Position numbers and translations under genes: made by a program
Shown: piece by piece, positions 8,184 to 14,943 of the stretch
Layout: every line of letters starts with the position of its first letter
Position numbering within the stretch: the first letter of the stretch is position 1
Assembly (NCBI GenBank): GCA_947470165.1
Contig: CANISN010000018.1
Coordinates: forward strand, 1-14,943
Length of the DNA stretch: 14,943 nt
From: Burkholderiaceae bacterium
GTDB lineage: Bacteria; Pseudomonadota; Gammaproteobacteria; Burkholderiales; Burkholderiaceae
Direction of reading: 5' to 3'
The notes under the pieces: generated by a model
What the model was told of the DNA's origin: nothing
Database searches by the model: none
The model's input: only the letters and a program-made list of their open reading frames with translations

Positions 8184-9799
8184 GCATGAACTCCTTCGAA
8201 CTGCATTGCTAAGTCTTGAACTTCTGCAACAAAAGCTTCAGCACGGGCAACATAATCGCTAAACTGATCAAAGCTGGCGCAGGCGGGTGACAATAAAACG
8301 ATATCGCCAGACTGAGCTTGTTTAGCGGCTTCTGCGACTGCGTTTTGTAAAGTTTGACTGATCACGCATGTAACAGAACCTGTTAAAGCTTCAGCAATGA
8401 TCGGTGCATCCTTGCCAATTAAAAAGACTCCTTTTACAAATCGCATGACAGGATCTCGTAAAGGACTGAAATCCTGACTCTTACCTTCTCCACCCGCGAT
8501 CAACCAGATTCGCTTGCCTGATTCATTTGCGCTTAATCCATTTAATGCCGCAACTGTTGCCCCTACATTAGTTCCCTTACTGTCATCTACATATTCAACA
8601 TTGGATATGATCGAAACGCTCTGAACACGATGAGGCTCGCCATGATAGTCACGCAAACCATGGAGCAGCATATTCATTGGCAGACCAGCTGCTCTAGTCA
8701 GAGCAAGTGCTGCCAATGCATTCAAGGCGTTATGACGGCCACGAATACGTAAGGCATCAGCAGGAATCAAACGCCTTAGTCGCAGAGGCTCATTTTCAAC
8801 GACTACTGCTTTACGACGACGCTTAGGTTGAGGCTCAAAATCTTCGTCTACCTCAGCCCAGACCAGCCAATCAATTCCACCAGCACGTAAATCATGCTCA
8901 ATACCAAACGCACCTTGCTCATCTGGACGACTAGCGCCAAAGGTAATGACTGATCTATTGGCTTTTTGCTCTTCAGAGAGTAAGCCCATCACCAAAGAAT
9001 CATCGCGATTCAATATACAAATAGTATCTTTTCCAAAGATCTTCGCCTTGGCATCAATATAGGTTTGCATATCACCATGCCAATCCAAATGATCTTGTGT
9101 AATGTTTAATACTGTGGCCGCTGTCGCATTAAAAGTTTTGGTATAAATTAGCTGGAAGCTTGAGAGCTCAAGAACCCAAATCTCAGGCATATCGGCGATG
9201 TGATCTGACTCATCTAAGCAAGACATCAATTTATCTAATGCAGCTGGGCTGATATTTCCTGCAACAGCAACATGCTTACCAGCACGTTCACACAATTGAC
9301 CCGTTAATGCAGTCGTTGTTGTTTTGCCGTTAGTACCAGTGATCGCTAAGAGGGCAGGCTTATATTGTGAACTACCCGCTCGAGCCATCCTATCTAACGC
9401 AGCCATACCTCTGGCGAAGAATTCCAACTCCCCCCAGATATCAATACTTAACTCTTGTGCCCTAGCTAAAAAAGAGGCAGTTGGCTCATGCAGCGGTGAT
9501 AAGCCAGGACTTATTCCAATGACATCAATATTTTCTAAATGAACATTGTTTAGAGTGCCGAAGTAAATATCTTTAAGGCCAGCAACCTCTAGGTCGCTCA
9601 GCCACCCCTTTTGTCGCTCATTCAGTTTTGTGCGATCGCGTGTATCAACTAGACTTGCCTTCGCGCCATTACGCAAACACCACTTAGCCATTGCATAACC
9701 AGATTCCCCCAATCCCAATATCAGGAAATTTTGAGGCGCTTGATAGCCCTCATCCAAGATGAGTGCTGGGTTGGCAAAGGCGTGATCTAAGTTATGCAT
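8180..9799 (-). CDS. murD: UDP-N-acetylmuramoyl-L-alanine--D-glutamate ligase MurD
   Basis: Cytoplasmic ligase adding D-Glu to UDP-MurNAc-L-Ala. The 539 residues show the N-terminal nucleotide-fold motif LILGLGESGYAMAKW (26-40), the ATP loop ITGTNGKTTTT (153-163), ELSSFQL (211-217), NITQDHLDWHG (232-242), the lysine of YIDAKAKIF (about K251, which is carbamylated in the family), HNALNALAAL (356-365), the MurD signature VDDSKGTNVGATVAAL (404-419) and LLSPACASFDQFSDY (502-516). It is about 100 residues longer than E. coli MurD. Part of the excess is an acidic-then-basic insert at about 315-345 (EVDEDFEP, then PKRRRK) before the HNALNAL motif, and part is an extended N terminus and linker. The start ATG at 9799 is 10 bp after the mraY stop and has no clear ribosome site, so initiation probably relies on coupling. 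It overlaps ftsW by 4 bp. Identity is certain; the start is less so. Confidence 0.96.
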   Translation of the reverse strand: MHNLDHAFANPALILDEGYQAPQNFLILGLGESGYAMAKWCLRNGAKASLVDTRDRTKLNERQKGWLSDLEVAGLKDIYFGTLNNVHLENIDVIGISPGLSPLHEPTASFLARAQELSIDIWGELEFFARGMAALDRMARAGSSQYKPALLAITGTNGKTTTTALTGQLCERAGKHVAVAGNISPAALDKLMSCLDESDHIADMPEIWVLELSSFQLIYTKTFNATAATVLNITQDHLDWHGDMQTYIDAKAKIFGKDTICILNRDDSLVMGLLSEEQKANRSVITFGASRPDEQGAFGIEHDLRAGGIDWLVWAEVDEDFEPQPKRRRKAVVVENEPLRLRRLIPADALRIRGRHNALNALAALALTRAAGLPMNMLLHGLRDYHGEPHRVQSVSIISNVEYVDDSKGTNVGATVAALNGLSANESGKRIWLIAGGEGKSQDFSPLRDPVMRFVKGVFLIGKDAPIIAEALTGSVTCVISQTLQNAVAEAAKQAQSGDIVLLSPACASFDQFSDYVARAEAFVAEVQDLAMQFEGVHA

Positions 9800-9809
9800 T
9801 TTATTTGGC

Positions 9810-10979
9810 TTACCGTAATTTCAGGCTGGAGAGGCCAATGAGGACTAATAAAATAGTGATGATCCAGAAGCGAACCACTACTTGTGTCTCGCGCCAGCCG
9901 CCCAATTCAAAATGATGGTGAAGTGGCGCCATTCTAAAAATACGACGTCCTTCCCCATAACGCTTCTTTGTAAATTTGAACCAGAAAACTTGAAGCATCA
10001 CCGAGAGTGTTTCTGCCACGAAAATTCCGCCCATCACAAAAAGCACGATTTCTTGACGGACAATGACGGCGATAGTGCCGAGTGCGCCGCCTAACGCAAG
10101 TGCGCCAACGTCGCCCATAAAAACTTGAGCAGGATGTGTGTTGTACCAAAGAAATGCCAAGCCAGCGCCGCCCATTGCTCCGCAGAAAATCATGAGCTCA
10201 CCAGCTCCAGGAATGTAAGGGAACAATAAATACTTTGCGTAAATAGCATTACCCATTACGTAAGCAAATGCACCTAGTGCAGCACCAACCAAGATCACAG
10301 GCATGATAACCAGGCCATCTAGGCCATCTGTCAAGTTCACTGCATTACTACTACCAACAATCACTAGGTAACTCAAGATGATGAAGCCCATTACACCTAG
10401 CGGGTAACTAATTTCTTTCATGAAAGGAATTAGCAAATTTGACTTACCCGGTAAATCTAAAACGAAGCCACTCTTGAGCCAATCAAAGAAAAGCTGCAAT
10501 ACCTTGAGGTTATTCACCTCAGATACAGAAAATGCTAAATAAATAGCAGCAAATAAACCAATCAAAGTTTGCCAAAAGAATTTCTCTTTCGAAGCCATAC
10601 CCTTAGGATCTTTGCGAGCTACTTTTCGATAATCATCTACCCAGCCGATCGCACCAAATCCAAAAGTGACGATCATCACAATCCAAACAAAGCGATTACT
10701 GAGATCTGCCCACAGCATGCAGGAAATAAAAATACCTATAAGAATCAATACGCCACCCATCGTAGGGGTTCCTGATTTCACTAAATGGCTTTGTGGTCCA
10801 TTAGTACGCACCGCTTGGCCCATCTTTAATTCGGTCAACTTCCGAATGACCCATGGACCAGCTGCTAAACCAATGAGGAGAGCAGTCAAAGTTGCCATCA
10901 CTGCTCTAAAAGTGATGTAGTTAAAGACCCGGAAAAATCCAAAGTCATCCTGAAGCCATTGAGCCAAAATCAAGAGCAT
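9810..10979 (-). CDS. mraY: Phospho-N-acetylmuramoyl-pentapeptide transferase MraY
   Basis: Inner-membrane enzyme that transfers phospho-MurNAc-pentapeptide from UDP to undecaprenyl phosphate, making lipid I. The 389 residues contain about ten hydrophobic segments. Key motifs: [12 protein letters not shown] (69-80), GWVDDYRKV (112-120) with the D115/D116 pair, [12 protein letters not shown] (212-223), [19 protein letters not shown] (280-298) with D290, and the HHH motif in [12 protein letters not shown] (351-362). All catalytic residues known for the family are present. It is longer than the 360-residue E. coli protein; the extra lies mainly in a loop around 155-185. The start ATG lies behind GAGGAGG with a 7-nt spacer (10993-10987) and overlaps the end of murF by 10 bp. 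It is followed after 10 bp by murD. Confidence 0.98.
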   Translation of the reverse strand: MLLILAQWLQDDFGFFRVFNYITFRAVMATLTALLIGLAAGPWVIRKLTELKMGQAVRTNGPQSHLVKSGTPTMGGVLILIGIFISCMLWADLSNRFVWIVMIVTFGFGAIGWVDDYRKVARKDPKGMASKEKFFWQTLIGLFAAIYLAFSVSEVNNLKVLQLFFDWLKSGFVLDLPGKSNLLIPFMKEISYPLGVMGFIILSYLVIVGSSNAVNLTDGLDGLVIMPVILVGAALGAFAYVMGNAIYAKYLLFPYIPGAGELMIFCGAMGGAGLAFLWYNTHPAQVFMGDVGALALGGALGTIAVIVRQEIVLFVMGGIFVAETLSVMLQVFWFKFTKKRYGEGRRIFRMAPLHHHFELGGWRETQVVVRFWIITILLVLIGLSSLKLR

Positions 10980-12418
10980 GCTTTAGCCTCCTCTAATAAG
11001 GCTTGAACCACACGCTCCATGCGCATAAAGCGGGATCCCTTAACCAAAATATCTAAATGCATGTGTTTATTTGATTCTTGTTTTATCAATGCTACGTTGA
11101 GCTCTTCTAGTAATTGATCCAAGCATGTGAAATGTGTGGCGCTGCCAGCGACCTGCTTTACCCGGGACTTATCAAAGCCCTGTACCGCAAATTTGCACTG
11201 CTCTCCGAGGGCAAATAGTTTAGTAATACCCTGCTCTGCGGCATAGGCACCAACCTCTTCATGAAAAGCGGGGCCTTGATTGCCCACTTCACCCATATCA
11301 CCCAGAACTAACCAGGAAGCATTTCCAGACTGCTTGAGTGCATCAATAGCAGCTCTGACAGAATCAGGGTTCGCGTTATAACTATCATCAATCAGGGTGC
11401 GACGGGAATTTAAAGGTGTTGATTGCATGCGGCCATTTACTGGGACAAAGGATTGCAAGCCTGCATTAATGTTTTCAAGGCTCAAACCAGCACCCAAAGC
11501 AACAGCGGTCGCTGCTAAGGCATTACGAACATTATGATTACCTAAAGTATTGAGTTGTACCTCGATCCTGCCCAACTCTGTCGCAATCTCAATTCTTCCA
11601 TTAGCGAGTAACTTGCCTATCACGGAAGCTTTTGGCATAGATTTATCAGTCGACAAAACAAAATCAATCACCTTGCGTCCAGCAGCAGCTTGATGCCAAA
11701 TATCAGAAAATTCGGAGTCTGCTGGAAATATTGCAATGCCGTCTTCAGGAAGTGCACTCAAAGCAGTCGCATGCTCTTTTGCAACTGCCTCAATGGTTGC
11801 CATAAATTCCTGATGTTCCCGCTGTGCATTATTAATCAAGACAATATTGGCTTGCGCAATAGCTGCCAACTCTGCTGTTTCGCCAGGATGGTTCATGCCT
11901 AATTCAATCACCGCTAAGAGATCACTCGAACGCATGCGTAATAAAGTGAGAGGTAAGCCAATATCATTATTTAAATTACCCTTGGTCACAAGCGTGCATT
12001 CTTCTCCGGCAGCTGCCTTAAAGATTGAGGCAATCATCTCTTTGACAGTGGTCTTACCATTCGAACCAGTAACCAAGGCTACTGGGATAGCAAATTGGGA
12101 GCGCCAAGCTTTTGCCAATTGACCCAAACTATGCTTGGTGTCATCGACACAAACTGCAGCCAAATTTTCTGGGCATCTTTCTTTGTTGCTAATGAGCGCT
12201 GCACTTGCGCCTGCTGAGGCTAACTTACCCAAAAAATCGTGTGCATCGAAGCGCTCGCCCTTTAATGCGACAAATAATTCACCAGCCTGAATTTGACGGC
12301 TATCACTGCCGATATGAGAAATACTTATTGCCTGAGCAGCACTATCACTAACGTGAATCAACTGGCTTCCGGGTAGCAAGACATGTACTTGGGCAAGAGT
12401 AGTCATGGGTAGACTCAC
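10970..12418 (-). CDS. murF: UDP-MurNAc-tripeptide--D-Ala-D-Ala ligase MurF (GTG start)
   Basis: Cytoplasmic ligase that attaches D-Ala-D-Ala to the UDP-MurNAc tripeptide, finishing the soluble precursor. The 482 residues show the N-terminal [25 protein letters not shown] region (substrate domain), the ATP loop [13 protein letters not shown] (116-128), [16 protein letters not shown] (145-160), ELGMNHPGE (172-180), [11 protein letters not shown] (196-206), [11 protein letters not shown] (293-303), [12 protein letters not shown] (342-353) and VLGDMGEVG (371-379). The start codon is GTG at 12418, overlapping the murE stop as GTGA. It is chosen because a perfect AGGAGG (12430-12425) sits 6 nt upstream, whereas the first in-frame ATG at 12406 is 18 nt away. 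Overlaps mraY by 10 bp. It uses the product of ddl, encoded farther down the same operon. Confidence 0.97.
   Translation of the reverse strand: MSLPMTTLAQVHVLLPGSQLIHVSDSAAQAISISHIGSDSRQIQAGELFVALKGERFDAHDFLGKLASAGASAALISNKERCPENLAAVCVDDTKHSLGQLAKAWRSQFAIPVALVTGSNGKTTVKEMIASIFKAAAGEECTLVTKGNLNNDIGLPLTLLRMRSSDLLAVIELGMNHPGETAELAAIAQANIVLINNAQREHQEFMATIEAVAKEHATALSALPEDGIAIFPADSEFSDIWHQAAAGRKVIDFVLSTDKSMPKASVIGKLLANGRIEIATELGRIEVQLNTLGNHNVRNALAATAVALGAGLSLENINAGLQSFVPVNGRMQSTPLNSRRTLIDDSYNANPDSVRAAIDALKQSGNASWLVLGDMGEVGNQGPAFHEEVGAYAAEQGITKLFALGEQCKFAVQGFDKSRVKQVAGSATHFTCLDQLLEELNVALIKQESNKHMHLDILVKGSRFMRMERVVQALLEEAKACS
10987..10993 (-). promoter_or_regulatory. Strong Shine-Dalgarno site of mraY
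   Basis: Reads GAGGAGG on the minus strand, 7 nt before the mraY ATG at 10979 and within the last codons of murF. It supports the 10-bp overlapping start and gives mraY its own efficient ribosome loading. Confidence 0.75.
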
Positions 12419-13968
12419 ACACCACCTCCTGTAGCCAAACGGATATGTTCTTGATCAGAAAAATCGAACTTTTTGCCATTTATTTCTTGAGTAGACTCAT
12501 GCCCCTTGCCGGCAACTAAAACAATGTCCTTAATATCTGCATGACGGACTGCAGCCATAATCGCAGCCGCTCTATCAGGCACTGTTTGAACATGCCTTAG
12601 GTCACCTGACATACCAGCCTGAATCATGGCAATGATTGACTTTGGCTCCTCAGATCTTGGGTTATCACTAGTAATCACAATGTGGTCGGCAAGCTCTTGT
12701 GCAACACGGCCCATTTGAGGTCGCTTACCCGAATCTCGCTCGCCACCGCACCCGAAAACACACCAGACTTTTCCACCTCTTTGCTTAGCTAGTGCTCGTA
12801 AGGCGCTTAACACTTTTGCAAGAGCATCGGGCGTATGTGCATAATCAACAATGATTAATGGACCTTCAGTTTTTTGTGTTTTATTTAGGCTAATGAGCTC
12901 CATACGACCAATGACAGGGCTCAGCTTAGTCATACGCTGAGCAGCATCTTCTGGGCTAAAGCCTTGGATTATTAAAGCAGTCCACACAGCTAAGCAATTG
13001 CTCAAATTAAATTCACCAATTACAGAAAGCTGCACAGCGCTTGAACCAAGCTCACTACAAGCAAATTGAGAGTGATATCCAGTAGATGTAGGAATGGTAT
13101 CTTGTGCGTAAACCTGCCTCAAACGTTCACCGAATTTCTCGAACCCAGCAAAAATATCTTTATTTAATGTATAGCCCCACACACGAAGAACGCCAGCAGC
13201 CAGCAGCTTCATGGCCAGCTCACGTCCAAATGCATCATCAAAATTAATAATGGCGTTCTGAAGTTTGGGCTGCTGAAATAATTTTGCTTTTGCTTCGGCA
13301 TACTCTGCCATCGTGCCGTGATAATCTAAATGATCTTGGGTTAAATTTGTAAATACTGCAGTATGAACATCCAGTCCAGTAATGCGCTCTTGATCTAGCG
13401 CATGGGAGGAAATTTCTATAACTGCCTGATGAGCTCCAGCATCAAGCAATTCCTTTAATTGGGTTTGCAAGCGGGGTGCATCTGGGGTGGTATACCCAGT
13501 ATGAATCAGTGCTCCCGGGAATCCACTGCCTAAAGTACCTAGCACTGCTGTTCGATGATTTGATTCATTTAAAGCTTGCGAGAGCCACTGAGTAATACTA
13601 GTCTTGCCATTCGTTCCAGTAACGCCAATAATATTTAATTTTTTACTAGGGTAGTCATACCACTCTGCACAGAGTTGCCCAGCTAAAGTCGTCAAATTTT
13701 CAATAGCAAAACATTGTGGGTGATCCAAGTATTCGTTAGCAACTCCATCTGCAGGATCAAATACGACTGCTGCGGCACCATTCGCTAAAGCGGCGGTGAT
13801 GTAATCGCGACCATCTCGTAAGGTATTACCACGTCCAACTGCATAGGCAAAGAAGATATCACCGGCTTGAACTTGGCGACTATCAGCGCTCACTTTTGCG
13901 TCTGCAGAAGTGCGATCACGTAAATGAGAAATCAAGAGATGAGGATCGATATTCGTTGCCATCATCAT
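12415..13968 (-). CDS. murE: UDP-MurNAc-L-Ala-D-Glu--meso-DAP ligase MurE
   Basis: Cytoplasmic ligase that adds the third residue of the stem peptide. The 517 residues show the N-terminal SADSRQVQAGDIFFA region (27-41), the ATP loop GVTGTNGKTS (115-124), TTPDAPRLQTQL (160-171), IEISSHALDQERI (184-196), NLTQDHLDYHGTM (208-220), the Lys of YAEAKAKLF (about K227, carbamylated in the family), VDYAHTPDAL (374-383), GCGGERDSGKRPQMG (406-420), DNPRSEEP (435-442) and GKGHES (487-492). DNPR is the motif that recognises meso-diaminopimelate rather than lysine, so the wall is predicted to be of the Gram-negative DAP type. Three consecutive ATGs (13968, 13965, 13962) begin the frame with only a weak GAAAAG upstream. 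The first gives an ATGA overlap with the ftsI stop; the last has the best spacing. The three choices differ by at most two Met residues. Confidence 0.97.
   Translation of the reverse strand: MMMATNIDPHLLISHLRDRTSADAKVSADSRQVQAGDIFFAYAVGRGNTLRDGRDYITAALANGAAAVVFDPADGVANEYLDHPQCFAIENLTTLAGQLCAEWYDYPSKKLNIIGVTGTNGKTSITQWLSQALNESNHRTAVLGTLGSGFPGALIHTGYTTPDAPRLQTQLKELLDAGAHQAVIEISSHALDQERITGLDVHTAVFTNLTQDHLDYHGTMAEYAEAKAKLFQQPKLQNAIINFDDAFGRELAMKLLAAGVLRVWGYTLNKDIFAGFEKFGERLRQVYAQDTIPTSTGYHSQFACSELGSSAVQLSVIGEFNLSNCLAVWTALIIQGFSPEDAAQRMTKLSPVIGRMELISLNKTQKTEGPLIIVDYAHTPDALAKVLSALRALAKQRGGKVWCVFGCGGERDSGKRPQMGRVAQELADHIVITSDNPRSEEPKSIIAMIQAGMSGDLRHVQTVPDRAAAIMAAVRHADIKDIVLVAGKGHESTQEINGKKFDFSDQEHIRLATGGGV
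12425..12430 (-). promoter_or_regulatory. Shine-Dalgarno site deciding the GTG start of murF
   Basis: A perfect AGGAGG on the minus strand inside the last codons of murE. It is 6 nt from the GTG at 12418 and 18 nt from the next ATG at 12406, so it fixes the GTG as the start of murF. Confidence 0.8.
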
Positions 13969-14943
13969 CTTTTCAAAACCGCTGGCTGAAGTTTTGCGGC
14001 GGCGGTCTGAGTACCAGTAGGATTTTTATCCTTCAACTCTCCTTGATTGATATTAATATCAGGAGCTACGTTGAGGGTACGCAATGTTTCACTAACAATA
14101 GTAGAAAAAACTGGAGCTGCCACATCACCACCGTAATGACTGCCGCCAGTTGGCTCATCAATCATGACGGCGACAACAATACGTGGTGCACTAATTGGCG
14201 CGAGGCCTGCAAAGTAAGCACGGTATTTATTACCATAACCTTTACCTACCAATTTATGCGCAGTACCTGTTTTTCCACCAACCCGATAACCTTCAGCCTG
14301 AGCCTTAATGGCTGTTCCACCTGGCTCCGTTACTGATTCCATCATATTGCGCATCTCAATAGCCGTCTTAGCTGAAATGACATGTGTACCAGGCTTGAAG
14401 ACTGGGCTTCGCTCAATCGTGAGCGGTACTAACTCACCATCACGAGCAAAGATAGTGTACGCACGAGCTATCTGAAAGAGTGAAGCAGAAATGCCATAGC
14501 CAAATGCAATGCGCGCCTGATCAGTTGGCATCCATTTTTTATATGGATGAACCGTTCCTGCTACCGCACCAGGAAAGCCAATCTTCGGGGCTTGACCTAA
14601 ACCAACAGAAGTATAGAAATTCCACATCTCTTCTGTGGATAGATTATTCATCGCAATTTTAGCTGTACCAATATTGCTCGATTTTTGAATAATTTGAGCA
14701 ACTGTTAAATTGTTGTACTGATGGGTATCGGTAATTGGTTTAGGGCCAATTAAATATTTAGCGCCGATCAACATATTGGTAGTAGGGGCGACAGCCCCTT
14801 TTTCCAAAGCAATGGCGACAGTAAATGGCTTTATTGTCGATCCAGGCTCAAAAGTGTCTGTCAAAACACGATTGCGTAATTGCTCACCATTTAACTTCTT
14901 GCGATCATTTGGGTTATAGCTTGGATAATTTGCCAGAGCCAAA
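13965..14943 (-). CDS. ftsI: Peptidoglycan transpeptidase FtsI / PBP3 (5' end outside window)
   Basis: Division-specific class B penicillin-binding protein that cross-links septal peptidoglycan in the periplasm, partner of FtsW. Only the C-terminal 325 residues are visible; the reading frame runs off the right edge. The first visible full codon (TTG at 14942) encodes an internal Leu of the conserved ALANYPSYNPN stretch and is not a start. All three penicillin-binding motifs are present: STIK with the active-site Ser at 14840-14838 (visible residues 35-38), SSN (88-90) and KTGTA (224-228). FGYGIS and YFAGLAPI also fit. The membrane anchor and the N-terminal pedestal domain lie outside. The tail after about residue 295 is hydrophilic (INQGELKDKNPTGTQ) and ends AVLKR. 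The stop overlaps the murE start as ATGA. FtsI rather than another PBP2-type protein is chosen because it is directly upstream of murE. Confidence 0.96.
   Translation of the reverse strand, partial: LALANYPSYNPNDRKKLNGEQLRNRVLTDTFEPGSTIKPFTVAIALEKGAVAPTTNMLIGAKYLIGPKPITDTHQYNNLTVAQIIQKSSNIGTAKIAMNNLSTEEMWNFYTSVGLGQAPKIGFPGAVAGTVHPYKKWMPTDQARIAFGYGISASLFQIARAYTIFARDGELVPLTIERSPVFKPGTHVISAKTAIEMRNMMESVTEPGGTAIKAQAEGYRVGGKTGTAHKLVGKGYGNKYRAYFAGLAPISAPRIVVAVMIDEPTGGSHYGGDVAAPVFSTIVSETLRTLNVAPDININQGELKDKNPTGTQTAAAKLQPAVLKR

Noticed and set aside
10314..10331. Tandem GATGGCCT repeat in mraY
   Set aside because: It encodes the two DGL units of the conserved TDGLDGL active-site motif, so protein constraint explains it.
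10300..10334. TTGACA followed by TATCAT on the minus strand within mraY, resembling a promoter
   Set aside because: The spacer between the boxes is about 20 nt, too long for a sigma-70 promoter, and the bases are dictated by the conserved [12 protein letters not shown] motif of MraY.
13896..14336. Plus-strand open frame of 146 codons opposite the ftsI/murE junction
   Set aside because: It lies entirely antisense to two well-conserved genes, shows no family motif, has low-complexity Ser/Thr/Cys-rich content, and spans the gene boundary in a way typical of chance frames.
1..14943. Search for an undescribed system, mobile element, toxin-antitoxin pair, CRISPR array or RNA gene
   Set aside because: Conserved dcw genes cover essentially all bases on one strand, and the largest gap is 44 bp. 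There is no room for an extra gene, and I saw no terminal repeats, spacer arrays or tRNA-like folds.

Overview
The window is one uninterrupted stretch of the division and cell wall (dcw) cluster of a Gram-negative bacterium. Every gene is on the minus strand, so transcription runs from position 14943 towards position 1. In that order the genes are ftsI (5' end cut off by the window), murE, murF, mraY, murD, ftsW, murG, murC, ddl, ftsQ, ftsA and ftsZ (3' end cut off). This is the classical proteobacterial order. Protein details fit a betaproteobacterium of the Burkholderiales: a 389-residue MraY, a long MurD with an insert, a MurE with the meso-DAP motif DNPR, and FtsA with a C-terminal amphipathic tail. 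The base composition, which looks mid-40s percent GC by eye, is low for that order. It makes a Polynucleobacter-like freshwater organism my best guess; that genus call is inference.

Layout from right to left: 14943-13965 holds the transpeptidase domain of FtsI (PBP3). 13968-10970 holds MurE and MurF, which add meso-diaminopimelate and D-Ala-D-Ala to the UDP-MurNAc peptide. 10979-9810 holds MraY, which moves the finished pentapeptide onto undecaprenyl phosphate. 9799-8180 holds MurD (D-Glu addition). 8183-6912 holds the SEDS glycosyltransferase FtsW. 6915-5842 holds MurG, which completes lipid II. 5845-4409 holds MurC (first amino acid, L-Ala). 4416-3403 holds Ddl, which supplies D-Ala-D-Ala. 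3406-1302 holds FtsQ and FtsA, and 1257-1 holds FtsZ. The set therefore covers precursor ligation (MurC, D, E, F, Ddl), lipid carrier steps (MraY, MurG), septal synthesis (FtsW, FtsI), and the ring and its connectors (FtsZ, FtsA, FtsQ).

The genes are packed extremely tightly. Most junctions are stop/start overlaps (ATGA or GTGA, or 8-10 bp overlaps). One gap is 10 bp, one is about 2 bp, and the only larger gap is 44 bp between ftsA and ftsZ. This indicates one polycistronic unit with translational coupling. There is no stretch of 300 bases without a gene. I saw no RNA gene, mobile element, CRISPR array, terminator or convincing promoter.

I looked for an undescribed system and did not find one: this is a conserved housekeeping region. 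The findings are small points about start codons, a spacer, family-specific protein inserts and the packing of the operon.
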